Below are positions 37,639 through 47,256 of a stretch of DNA of 64,000 bases, piece by piece. A program made the translations under genes and the position numbers. The DNA is from Acidobacteriota bacterium (GTDB lineage Bacteria; Acidobacteriota; Vicinamibacteria; Vicinamibacterales; CAVVIG01). Within the stretch, counting starts at the first letter, position 1. The number at the start of each line of letters is the position of its first letter. The stretch covers positions 24,450-88,449 of the forward strand of contig JAFDVO010000023.1 of the NCBI GenBank assembly GCA_018268955.1. The letters run 5' to 3'. The notes under the pieces were generated by a model. The model was not told where the DNA came from. It saw only the letters and a list, made by a program, of their open reading frames with translations, and did no database searches.

Positions 37639-37642
37639 CTGC

Positions 37643-39751
<2,109 letters not shown>

Positions 39752-39759
39752 TTCCCTGC

Positions 39760-40233
39760 TTACCAGCGGTAGTGAGCGAAGGCCTTGTTCGCTTCGGCCA
39801 TGCGGTGCGTGTCTTCACGCTTCTTGACCGCGCCGCCACGGAGGTTCGCCGCGTCCATCAGCTCGTTCGCCAGCTTCTCCTGCATCGTCTTGCCGTCGCC
39901 GCGCGACGTGGCGTAGCCGACAATCCAGCGGAGGCTCAGCGAGAGACGACGGTTCGGATTGACCTCGACCGGCACCTGGTAGTTGCTGCCGCCGACGCGG
40001 CGCGACTTGACCTCGAGACTCGGCTTGACGTTGTCGATGGCCTTCTTGAAGACCTTCAACGGATCGTCGCCGGTCTTCTCCTTGATGATGTCGAAGCTCT
40101 TGTAGAGGATGCGCTCGGCAGTGCTGCGCTTGCCGTCGCTCATCACGCAGTTGATGAACTTGCTGACGAGCGGGCTGTCGTAGAGAGGATCGGGCGCGAT
40201 TTCGCGCTTCGGAATTTCGCGTCTACGCGGCAT
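39760..40233 (-). CDS. rpsG: 30S ribosomal protein S7
   Basis: The 157-residue protein has [20 protein letters not shown], then [20 protein letters not shown] and [20 protein letters not shown], all S7 signatures. S7 starts assembly of the 30S head and, in E. coli, controls the str operon. It is 3 nt after rpsL. Confidence 0.97.
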   Translation of the reverse strand: MPRRREIPKREIAPDPLYDSPLVSKFINCVMSDGKRSTAERILYKSFDIIKEKTGDDPLKVFKKAIDNVKPSLEVKSRRVGGSNYQVPVEVNPNRRLSLSLRWIVGYATSRGDGKTMQEKLANELMDAANLRGGAVKKREDTHRMAEANKAFAHYRW

Positions 40234-40236
40234 GAC

Positions 40237-40614
40237 TTAAGCCTTCTTCGGGCGCTTCGCGCCGTATTTGGAACGTCCCTGCATGCGCCCCTGCACGCCG
40301 ACGGCGTCGAGCGTGCCGCGCACCACGTGATAGCGGACACCCGGCAGATCCTTCACGCGGCCGCCGCGGATGAGCACCAGCGAGTGCTCCTGGAGGTTGT
40401 GGCCGACGCCCGGAATGTAGGTCGTCACCTCGATGCCGTTCGTCAAGCGAACACGCGCCACCTTGCGGAGCGCCGAGTTCGGCTTCTTCGGGGTCTGGGT
40501 GAAGACACGGACGCAGACGCCGCGCTTCTGCGGGCTGTTCTGCAGCGCCGGGCTCTTCGTCTTGATCTCGATCTTCTTGCGACCGGCGCGGACAAGCTGG
40601 CTGATAGTCGGCAT
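40237..40614 (-). CDS. rpsL: 30S ribosomal protein S12
   Basis: The 125-residue protein has [20 protein letters not shown], with the lysine in KPNSALRK that is the usual site of streptomycin-resistance changes; here it is the wild-type residue. [20 protein letters not shown] is the second signature. This is the first gene of the 20-kb superoperon, so the main promoter should lie in 40615-41100. Confidence 0.97.
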   Translation of the reverse strand: MPTISQLVRAGRKKIEIKTKSPALQNSPQKRGVCVRVFTQTPKKPNSALRKVARVRLTNGIEVTTYIPGVGHNLQEHSLVLIRGGRVKDLPGVRYHVVRGTLDAVGVQGRMQGRSKYGAKRPKKA

Positions 40615-41018
40615 AACGCACTGAGCGTCCAGAATCCACGAACAACAGCGATCGCCGCGGACGCCTCTGCGGCAACTCGCATTACTCCGGGGAGCGTCCC
40701 CGGCAGCGCTCCAGGCCTAGAAGCCTCGCGGCTTGGCGCCTGGAACTGACTACCCTATGGCTCGAAATGTGTCGCGCGATGGAGTGGTTGGCCCACTGGT
40801 GCCGCTGTCCTTTCGGGAACATCCCCGAAGGCGGGCCGGGCTCCGAACTTCCTGCGTGTTGTCCCTCGATCCTGCACGGGACAACCCCGAACGCGTCGAA
40901 GGGTCATGGCCAGATAGGGTGGTCCTGGCCCTGACAGAACCTGACGAGCATAGCACGGGCTTTTCCGCCCATGCAACACTGCCGGCGAGGAGAACCCCAC
41001 CAGACCGCTCATCTTAGC

Positions 41019-41042
41019 GTACGTACAAGTCGCGGTACGTAC
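41019..41042. promoter_or_regulatory. Paired GTACGTAC palindromes
   Basis: Two identical self-complementary octamers, at 41019-41026 and 41035-41042, are separated by 8 bp, which is 16 bp centre to centre. They are about 400 bp upstream of rpsL and 160 bp upstream of the cytochrome gene. This could be a tandem dimer-binding site; function is inferred. Confidence 0.35.
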
Positions 41043-41069
41043 TCATTTTCCGGAAATCACGATGCGACG

Positions 41070-41143
41070 AACTCACCAGTTCGCCAGCTCACCCAATCGC
41101 CAACGCACCGGGTCACCAACTCACCACGTCACCGCGTCGCCCC
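41070..41143. repeat. Octad TCACCAA repeat, single arm, upstream of the cytochrome gene
   Basis: The array begins ACTCACCAGTTCGCCAGCTC and continues with ACCCAATCGCCAACGCACCG and GGTCACCAACTCACCACG. Period is about 8. Only the right-arm orientation is present, so it cannot form the hairpin seen in the ribosomal spacers. Confidence 0.6.
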
Positions 41144-41201
41144 CTGAGGCCCTCCCGTTCTCTTTACGCCTCTTCTGTATAGTCCTCTGCCCGAGGTACA
41201 C

Positions 41202-41609
41202 ATGAGCCGACTTCTGACTGTTCCGTGTGTTCTGGCGTGCGCAGCCCTGCTGACCGTCGGCGCCCCTGCGTCGGCGCAGCCGGCCGGCGGCCAGGCACCG
41301 CCCCCGCCGAAGAACCTGCAGGTGCTGAAGGCCGACACCTACGGCCCCGCCATGCGCGCCTTCACCCAGGCGCTCGGCGTGCAGTGCAACTACTGCCATG
41401 TCGTCGAGCCGACGCGCGACATGGCGTCAGACGAGAAGCAGACGAAGAAGACCGCACGCCTGATGCTGCAGATGGTCGGACACGTGAACGAGATGATCGC
41501 GTCCGGTGTCGGCAAGCCGGCCGGTGACGTGGTGCGCGTCCAGTGCTGGACCTGCCATCGCGGCAAGGCGATTCCCGAAACGCCACCACCAGCCGCGCCA
41601 CGGCCCTGA
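41202..41609 (+). CDS. Small periplasmic c-type cytochrome (reaction-centre cytochrome-like)
   Basis: This 135-residue protein has a signal peptide (about 1-25, ending ASA-Q). Two haem motifs are present: CNYCH at 62-66 and CWTCH at 115-119. Between them runs a helical segment (KQTKKTARLMLQMVGHVNEM). This matches the two-haem unit of the PF02276 family (photosynthetic reaction-centre cytochrome c), which acidobacteria often encode outside photosynthesis. It likely carries electrons in the periplasm. It is convergent with the DNA ligase gene, separated by a heptad repeat. Confidence 0.85.
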   Translation: MSRLLTVPCVLACAALLTVGAPASAQPAGGQAPPPPKNLQVLKADTYGPAMRAFTQALGVQCNYCHVVEPTRDMASDEKQTKKTARLMLQMVGHVNEMIASGVGKPAGDVVRVQCWTCHRGKAIPETPPPAAPRP

Positions 41610-41610
41610 T

Positions 41611-41668
41611 ACGGAAGTGAGAAGTTGGAAGTGAAGGTCTGACTTCACACTTCTGAGTTCTGAGTTCG
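41611..41668. repeat. Heptad GAAGTGA/TTCTGAG repeat at the cytochrome-ligase junction
   Basis: The left arm is GAAGTGAGAAGTTGGAAGTG. The right arm is CTTCACACTTCTGAGTTCTG then AGTTC. The arms are complementary. The right arm lies inside the DNA ligase gene and encodes its last six or seven residues. Confidence 0.65.
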
Positions 41669-43198
41669 GAACGCCGTGTGGATGCGGCGCACCGTGTCGA
41701 TGGTGTCCGCCTCCGCTGCGGTCTTGTCCGTGCGGTAGCGTTTCACCCGGGCGAATCGCAGGGCGAGCCCGCCTGGATAGTGCGGGCTCTCCTGAATCTC
41801 GTTGAACGCGATCTCGACGACCAGTTCCGGGCGGACATGGACGATGTGGCCGTCGCGACCGATCTCGCGGGTGAGGAGTTCGGCTGTCTGCCAGGCGAGC
41901 AGCGCGTCGGTGAGCCCCTTGAAGGTCTTGCCGAGCATCACGAACCCGCCACGTTCGGGATCGCGCGCGCCCAGGTGCAGGTTGCTCAGCGTGCCGGTCC
42001 GTCGACCGCTGCCCCACTCCGCGGCCAGCACCACGAGGTCCAGCGTCTGCGCGCGCTTCACCTTCACCCACGCGCTCCCCCGCCGACCGGCCGCGTAGGG
42101 CGCCTCCAGCGCCTTCACCATGACGCCCTCGTGCCCGGCCTCCTCCGCTCGCTGCGCAAACGCCTCCGCAGCCGCCCGGTCCCCGCCGGCCTCGCGCGGC
42201 ACCCGCAGCGCCGCAGGGACAACGTCCTCCAGCAGCGCCACGCGACGAGCCAGCGGGTCGTCGATGGTCGGCGTCCCATCCATGTAGAGGCAGTCGAAGA
42301 ACATCGGCGTGAGCGGCAGTTCGCTGCGGAGCGCCTTCTCGTCCGCGCGACGGCCGAACCGACGCATCGTGACCTGAAACGGATGCGGCGTGCCGTCTGC
42401 TCGCAACGCAATCGCCTCGCCGTCGAGGATCAGATCCCGCGCGGGCAACGCGCGCACGGCGTCGACCACGTCCGTGAGGCCAGCCGTCACGTCGCGCAGG
42501 GTGCGTGAGTAGATGCGCACGTCGTCTCCCGACTTGTGCACCTGGATGCGTGCGCCGTCGATCTTGTATTCGACCGATGCGGGCCCGGTCTCCCCGAGCG
42601 CCTCCTCCACGTCGTCTGCCGACGCGGCGAGCATCGGCTGCACGGGCGAGAACACGGAGAGGCGCAGGGCGGACAGCGCAGCCTCTCCTCCAGTGAGCGC
42701 GTCCACCGCCACCGGCGCGAGCGCTCCCGCCAGCATCGCGGCGCGGCGCACGCGGTCCACCGGAATGGAGCACGCCTTCGCGACGCCCTCGAGCAGCACG
42801 CCTTCGACGGCGCCCTGCCGCAGCTCACCAAACAACAGGCGCACCAGGAACCCCTGCTCTTCACGAGTGGCGCGCTGGAACAGCCCGCGCAATCGCTCGA
42901 CGCGTCGGGTCGATGATCCGGCGCCGCGCGCGGTGGCGACCTCGTCGAAGGCAGCATCCACGTCGGCGAGCACGAGCGTCGGCACCTCCGCCGGCGGCAC
43001 ATCGGCCGCCTGCCGAATGACCGCGTAGCCGACACCGATCTTCCCCTGCCTCAACGCACCCGCGAGGAACGGCACCGCGATCGCGACATCCTGCGGAGCC
43101 AGCCGCTGGAGGAACGCGGCAAGCGCGGCAACCTTGTCCAGTCGCCGCGACGAGGCGGCAACGGTGCTCGATGCGGCGACGAGGTCAGCGAGGCGCAC
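41645..43198 (-). CDS. ATP-dependent DNA ligase
   Basis: The 517-residue protein has an N-terminal DNA-binding domain (1-190) and the adenylation motif EYKIDGAR with catalytic K212. ILDGEAIAL and GVMVKALEAPYAAGRRGSAW carry motifs III-V, and the OB-fold follows. The layout is that of the Lig1/LigB-like single-polypeptide ligase. It has no primase or nuclease domain, and no Ku gene is nearby, so an end-joining role is not supported. The C-terminal RTQNSEV is encoded by a heptad repeat. The start overlaps the end of the methyltransferase gene by 14 nt. Confidence 0.92.
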   Translation of the reverse strand: MRLADLVAASSTVAASSRRLDKVAALAAFLQRLAPQDVAIAVPFLAGALRQGKIGVGYAVIRQAADVPPAEVPTLVLADVDAAFDEVATARGAGSSTRRVERLRGLFQRATREEQGFLVRLLFGELRQGAVEGVLLEGVAKACSIPVDRVRRAAMLAGALAPVAVDALTGGEAALSALRLSVFSPVQPMLAASADDVEEALGETGPASVEYKIDGARIQVHKSGDDVRIYSRTLRDVTAGLTDVVDAVRALPARDLILDGEAIALRADGTPHPFQVTMRRFGRRADEKALRSELPLTPMFFDCLYMDGTPTIDDPLARRVALLEDVVPAALRVPREAGGDRAAAEAFAQRAEEAGHEGVMVKALEAPYAAGRRGSAWVKVKRAQTLDLVVLAAEWGSGRRTGTLSNLHLGARDPERGGFVMLGKTFKGLTDALLAWQTAELLTREIGRDGHIVHVRPELVVEIAFNEIQESPHYPGGLALRFARVKRYRTDKTAAEADTIDTVRRIHTAFRTQNSEV

Positions 43199-43793
43199 GA
43201 ACGACCCACGTGGCCATGCACCGCATGTCCTGGACGATGGTGCTCTTGATCGGATCGACGAGCTGCGCGCCGAGATCGCGTGTCAGGGCGACGAGGCGCG
43301 GTTCGCTGACGAGATACCGCTCACTGCCGTCTGGCAGCAGGAAGCGGCCGTGCCCGAGCGCCGTCACGCGCCCTTCGATGCCGGTCGATGCAGCCAGCCG
43401 GCAGAACAGCAGGCCGCCTGGTGCGAGCGCACGCCACATGCGGTGCACCATCGCGTCGAAATGCCGGTCGTCCCGCGCGAAGTGCAGCACGGCGCTGCTG
43501 ACGACGACGTCCATGCTCGCGTCGGGCACCGACATCTCCTCGACCGCCTCGACGAGAAAGTTCGACTCCGGCAGTTGCGGTGCGAGCGAAGCCGCGAGCA
43601 CCCGAACAGCGGCCACGGCGGCCGGATCGTGGTCGACCGCATGCACGTCGCAACCGATGCGCAGCAAGTACACGACGTTGCGGCCACGGCCGCAGCCGGC
43701 GTCGAGCACGCGAATCCCGGGCTGGATGCGCCCGCGCAACAGCTGGTCGAACAGGTAGATGTCGATGTCGCCGAACTGATCGCGCAGCGTCAT
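43185..43793 (-). CDS. Class I SAM-dependent methyltransferase
   Basis: The product is 202 residues from ATG 43793. Motif I is RVLDAGCGRGRN at about 28-39, followed by DVHAVDHDPAAV. SMDVVVSSAVLHFARDDRHF and ALAPGGLLFCRL complete a Methyltransf_11/25-type fold. The substrate is unknown. It sits 5 nt after the cystathionine beta-synthase-like gene and overlaps the ligase gene by 14 nt, so the three are probably one operon. Longer upstream frames read through the preceding gene. Confidence 0.85.
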   Translation of the reverse strand: MTLRDQFGDIDIYLFDQLLRGRIQPGIRVLDAGCGRGRNVVYLLRIGCDVHAVDHDPAAVAAVRVLAASLAPQLPESNFLVEAVEEMSVPDASMDVVVSSAVLHFARDDRHFDAMVHRMWRALAPGGLLFCRLAASTGIEGRVTALGHGRFLLPDGSERYLVSEPRLVALTRDLGAQLVDPIKSTIVQDMRCMATWVVRAPR

Positions 43794-43798
43794 GGCAC

Positions 43799-45166
43799 CT
43801 ACAGCATGCGGATGACGTCGCTGCGCGTGATGATGAAGGTCTTCTCGGTCTTGAAGTCGCGCACGAGCACCGCCGGGTTCTGCGCCGTGATCATCGTCGA
43901 CAGCAGCTCGACCGGGGTCGACGCGTCGACGAAGGGGAAGGCCGGCAGCATGATCGAGCCGACCGGTTGCCGCTTCACGTCGGCGTTCCGAATCAGCTCC
44001 TCGTACAGGTGCGCTTCGTTCAACGAGCCGACGAGCCTGCCGTCCTGGGTGATCGACACCTGGGAGAAGTCGTGCTGGCTCATGAGCGTCACGGCATGCT
44101 CGACCGGCTCGTTGGCCTCGAGGGAGCACAGTTCGCCCGAGAGGCCGCGCGCCACCATGTCGCGTGCACTCATGCCGCTCTTCTCGAGGAACCCCTTCTC
44201 GCGCATCCACTCGTCGTTGAACATCTTGCCGAGGTAGCGCGAGCCGTGGTCGTGGAAGATCACCACCACCACGTCGTCCGCGGTGAAGTGCTGGCTCAAC
44301 TGCAGGAGCCCGGCCATTGCCGAACCGGCAGAGTTGCCGGCGAAGATCCCTTCCTCCCGCGCGATACGCCGCGTCATGAGGGCGGCATCCTTGTCGGTGA
44401 CCTTCTCGAAATGATCGATGACCGAGAAGTCCACGTTCTGCGGAAGGAAGTCCTCGCCGATCCCTTCGGTGATGTAGGGGTAAATCTCGTTCTTGTCGAA
44501 GATTCCGGTCTCCTTGTACTTCTTGAACACCGACCCGTACGTGTCGATGCCCCAGACCTTGATCTTCGGGTTCTTCTCCTTCAGGTAGCGGCCCGTGCCC
44601 GAGATCGTGCCGCCGGTCCCGACCCCGACGACGAGGTGCGTGATGCGCCCGTCGGTCTGCTCCCAGATTTCGGGACCGGTCTGCTCGTAGTGCGCGGCGG
44701 AATTCGACAGGTTGTCGTACTGGTTCGCCTTCCAGGCGTTCGGCACCTCACGCTCGAGACGCGACGACACGGCATAGTACGAGCGCGGGTCTTCCGGCTC
44801 GACGTTGGTGGGGCAGACGATGACCTCGGCGCCGAAGGCCTTGAGTGCGTCGACCTTCTCCTTGGACTGCTTGTCGGTCGTCGTGAAGATGCACTTGTAG
44901 CCCTTGATCACGGCCGCGATGGCGAGCCCCATCCCGGTATTGCCGGAGGTGCCCTCGATGATCGTCCCGCCAGGCTTCAGCACGCCCGCCTTCTCGGCGT
45001 CCTCGATCATCCGCAGCGCCATGCGGTCCTTGATGGAGTTGCCGGGATTGAACGTCTCCACCTTCGCCAGCACCTCGGCAGCGACGATGCCCCTGGTGAT
45101 GGTGTTGATGCGGACGAGGGGCGTATGGCCGATCGCGTCCAGGATGGTGTCGCAGATCTTCTTCAC
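43799..45166 (-). CDS. Cystathionine beta-synthase (PLP fold II plus two CBS domains)
   Basis: The 455-residue protein carries the PLP lysine K46 in NPGNSIKDRMA, the phosphate-binding GTSGNTG at 72-78 and GVGTGGTISGTGRYLKEKNP at about 180. Two CBS domains fill about 335-455. This domain set is typical of cystathionine beta-synthase, which joins serine (or O-acetylserine) and homocysteine. A cysteine synthase with CBS domains remains possible because the two enzymes are hard to tell apart by eye. The CBS pair may bind SAM. Confidence 0.88.
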   Translation of the reverse strand: MKKICDTILDAIGHTPLVRINTITRGIVAAEVLAKVETFNPGNSIKDRMALRMIEDAEKAGVLKPGGTIIEGTSGNTGMGLAIAAVIKGYKCIFTTTDKQSKEKVDALKAFGAEVIVCPTNVEPEDPRSYYAVSSRLEREVPNAWKANQYDNLSNSAAHYEQTGPEIWEQTDGRITHLVVGVGTGGTISGTGRYLKEKNPKIKVWGIDTYGSVFKKYKETGIFDKNEIYPYITEGIGEDFLPQNVDFSVIDHFEKVTDKDAALMTRRIAREEGIFAGNSAGSAMAGLLQLSQHFTADDVVVVIFHDHGSRYLGKMFNDEWMREKGFLEKSGMSARDMVARGLSGELCSLEANEPVEHAVTLMSQHDFSQVSITQDGRLVGSLNEAHLYEELIRNADVKRQPVGSIMLPAFPFVDASTPVELLSTMITAQNPAVLVRDFKTEKTFIITRSDVIRML

Positions 45167-45246
45167 GCGATGAATCTATCGCACAACGCAGGCCGCGCCG
45201 CACCGGCGTCAACGGCCGAGCCGGCCACCCCGCTCCGCTCCCCGTC

Positions 45247-45330
45247 CGAACCCCCAACCTCGAACCTCAAACCCCGAACCTCCGACCTCCAACCTCCAAC
45301 CTCCAACCTCCAACCTCCAACCTCTCAGCG
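45247..45330. repeat. Heptad CCAACCT array
   Basis: After diverged units (AACCCCCAACCTCGAACCTC) come five or more near-perfect copies of CCAACCT up to 45325. It lies in the divergent spacer between the cystathionine beta-synthase and cupin genes. The reverse complement of the same unit forms the array at 55440-55504. Confidence 0.85.
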
Positions 45331-45351
45331 TCCCTGTTGTACCCTCCCCTC

Positions 45352-45717
45352 ATGCCCAGATTGATCGAACAGCCGACCATCATCCAGCCCGCAGGGAACA
45401 AGCCCAAACGGATCGAGGAATATGCCGGTCGCGTGAACACGACGCAGGGCGACGTAAGCGTCGCACGCATGGTTTCGCCGCAGGGCTGGGTCGAGCCGGG
45501 GCAGCGCCCGCAGTTCCAGGAGGTGACGCTCGTCCTGCGCGGCATGCTGCGGGTCGAGCACGAGCAGGGGGTCACCGAGGTCCGACAAGGGCAGGCGATC
45601 GTGACGGCCCCAGGCGAGTGGGTGCGCTACAGCACACCCGAGGAGGGTGGCGCCGAGTACGTCGCGGTGTGTACGCCGGCGTTCTCCATGGACACCGTCA
45701 ACCGCGACGCCGACTAG
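45352..45717 (+). CDS. Cupin-domain protein
   Basis: The product is 121 residues from ATG 45352; a TTG at 45337 is less likely. A single small beta-barrel is visible, with GWVEPGQRPQFQEVTLVLRG and VTEVRQGQAIVTAPGEWVRY. The usual metal-binding His pair of motif 1 is not obvious, so catalysis is uncertain. It could be a sensor or a sugar-phosphate-type cupin. It overlaps the convergent DUF1810 gene by 4 nt. Confidence 0.75.
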   Translation: MPRLIEQPTIIQPAGNKPKRIEEYAGRVNTTQGDVSVARMVSPQGWVEPGQRPQFQEVTLVLRGMLRVEHEQGVTEVRQGQAIVTAPGEWVRYSTPEEGGAEYVAVCTPAFSMDTVNRDAD

Positions 45718-46148
45718 GCGCGCCTCTCCAGCGTCGTGACTGTTCGGGCATCGCGTTCACCCCCGAAGAAGCGCGCGAGCGCATCGGTGAAGAGCGATTC
45801 CGACGGGTCAGCCTCGGCAAACAGCGTGAGGCATGAGCGGAACTTCAGCGCGTCGACGTCGCCGAGGATCGCGTCGGCTGACATCCCTGCGTGGGTGAGC
45901 ATCGCGGTGACGCACTCGCGGAGCCTGGGTCCGAGCACAGGATGCGCCAGGTAGGCACGTGCCTCCGCGAGGCCGCTGATCCCATACCGCTCCGACATCG
46001 CGCTGAAGCCAAGGCCCCGCAGCTGGGGAAAGACGAACCAGATCCAATGCGAGCGCTTGCGCCCGGCCTTTAGTTCGGCGAGGGCCGACGCATACATCTG
46101 CTCCTGCGCATCAACGAACCGGGTGAGTGAGAACTCGTCTCGAGGCAT
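45714..46148 (-). CDS. DUF1810 family protein
   Basis: The product is 144 residues from ATG 46148. FSLTRFVDAQEQMYASALAE, then RSHWIWFVFPQLRGLGFSAM and RLRECVTAMLTHAG are the conserved blocks of DUF1810. These are small helical proteins with a calpastatin-like annotation and no known function. It follows gluQ by one nucleotide and is probably translated from the same transcript. Confidence 0.85.
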   Translation of the reverse strand: MPRDEFSLTRFVDAQEQMYASALAELKAGRKRSHWIWFVFPQLRGLGFSAMSERYGISGLAEARAYLAHPVLGPRLRECVTAMLTHAGMSADAILGDVDALKFRSCLTLFAEADPSESLFTDALARFFGGERDARTVTTLERRA

Positions 46149-46149
46149 G

Positions 46150-47121
46150 TCAGCGCCCGTCCGCCAGATCCCCGACCGCTTCACTGTACCGCTGCGCGAC
46201 CAGGGACTCGGCCTCACGGCGCGCCAGCGGATCAGGGGAGGACACGAAGCCCGCCGCATGCAGGGCACGGCCGATGACCGCATCAGCGCTGTTCCCCGCA
46301 GCACGCATGTCCCGCACGCTCGTGTCCCGATCGGCCTTGCTCAACTTCTGGGTGGCGCTCTTCATGATCAGCCCGTGGTGCAGGAAGCGCGGTGGATCGT
46401 CGCGTCCAAGCAGGCGCGCGAGCTGGATCTGCCGCCCGGTCGACGCGAGCAGGTCGTCGCCGCGAATCACCAGATTGACGCCCTGCTCCATGTCGTCCAC
46501 GGTCGCAGCGAACTGGTAGGTCCAGTTTCCATCGCGGTCCCGCACCAGCAGGTCGCCACACTGCTCGAATGGACGCTGCTCCTGCAGCCCGTGACGCAGG
46601 TCGACGAAGCGCTCGATCGTGGGCTCGAGCCGCACGCGGATGCCGATCCGCCCGGCCACCGGGAGCCCGCGCGCCGCACAGCGTCCGCCGTAGCGGAGTT
46701 CGCTGTCCGCCGCACGTGAACCGGCAGCATCCATTGCCTCTCGCAGGTCCCTGCGCGTGCAGTCGCAGCCGTACACCAGCGGCTGCTGCGCACGCCCGCG
46801 CGGATCGCCCGAGGCATCACGCCCGCGCAGCCGCGCAAGCGCCGATTCGTAGACATCCGCGCGATCGCTCTGCCGCCCTCGGCAGGCACCGGCACGGAAG
46901 TCATCCGTCGGAGGATCGTCAGGCACGAACCCGAGCCAGTCGAGATCCTCGAGAATCGCGCGCTCGTACTCGCGACGGCTGCGCTGCCGGTCGTGGTCCT
47001 CGATCCGCAGCAGCACACGCCCGCCGAGTGCGCGCGCGATGCCCCAGACATGCAGCGCGTTCACCACATGACCAAGATGCAGGAACCCGGTCGGCGCCGG
47101 CGCGAATCGCGTCACGAACAT
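46150..47121 (-). CDS. gluQ: Glutamyl-Q tRNA(Asp) synthetase
   Basis: This is a 323-residue class I synthetase without an anticodon-binding domain. It has RFAPAPTGFLHLGHV (HIGH motif at about 15-18), RIEDHDRQR, a zinc site with C119, C121 and C148, and KLSKAD (KMSKS) at 259-264. It attaches glutamate to the queuosine base of tRNA(Asp). Length and the missing C-terminal domain separate it from GltX. It lies upstream of the DUF1810 gene. Confidence 0.9.
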   Translation of the reverse strand: MFVTRFAPAPTGFLHLGHVVNALHVWGIARALGGRVLLRIEDHDRQRSRREYERAILEDLDWLGFVPDDPPTDDFRAGACRGRQSDRADVYESALARLRGRDASGDPRGRAQQPLVYGCDCTRRDLREAMDAAGSRAADSELRYGGRCAARGLPVAGRIGIRVRLEPTIERFVDLRHGLQEQRPFEQCGDLLVRDRDGNWTYQFAATVDDMEQGVNLVIRGDDLLASTGRQIQLARLLGRDDPPRFLHHGLIMKSATQKLSKADRDTSVRDMRAAGNSADAVIGRALHAAGFVSSPDPLARREAESLVAQRYSEAVGDLADGR

Positions 47122-47122
47122 G

Positions 47123-47205
47123 GGCAGGTTGGGGACTCGGGGCTCGGGACTCGGAATTCGGGACTGGGGACTCGGGATTCGGGGCTGGTTCCGGACGACA
47201 CGGTG
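47123..47205. repeat. Heptad GGGACTC array between gluQ and the P450 gene
   Basis: Units GGGACTC, GGGGCTC, GGGACTC, GGAATTC, GGGACTG, GGGACTC and GGGATTC stand in tandem. The reverse complement of the family (GAGTCCC) is found at 54712-54765. A short TCTGAAGTCTTAGCTCTGAA block (47240-47272) follows near the P450 stop. Confidence 0.8.
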
Positions 47206-47256
47206 CCGAATCGGTCCGGAGATCTCTTTACGCCTTCGCGTCTTACGTCTGAAGTC

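Larger units (their letters stand above)
40615..41201. promoter_or_regulatory. Gene-free divergent control region (rpsL operon / cytochrome c)
   Basis: No coding frame in this 587-nt stretch has family-like sequence. It holds, from left to right: remnants of the GGCTCTG/AGGCCTAGAAGCC repeat (40690-40745); an 8-bp hairpin GTTGTCCC/GGGACAAC (40858-40885); two GTACGTAC palindromes; the palindrome TTTCCGGAAA (41047-41056); and a single-armed octad repeat (41070-41143). The promoter of the ribosomal superoperon must be here, but no convincing -35/-10 pair could be picked by eye. Confidence 0.5.

Noticed and set aside
40615..41201. Small genes in the region upstream of rpsL
   Set aside because: Short open frames on both strands have no family-like sequence, and they overlap palindromes and repeats.
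41645..43198. LigD-type non-homologous end-joining role for the ligase
   Set aside because: No primase or phosphoesterase domain is fused and no Ku gene is in the window; the N-terminal domain is of the Lig1 type.
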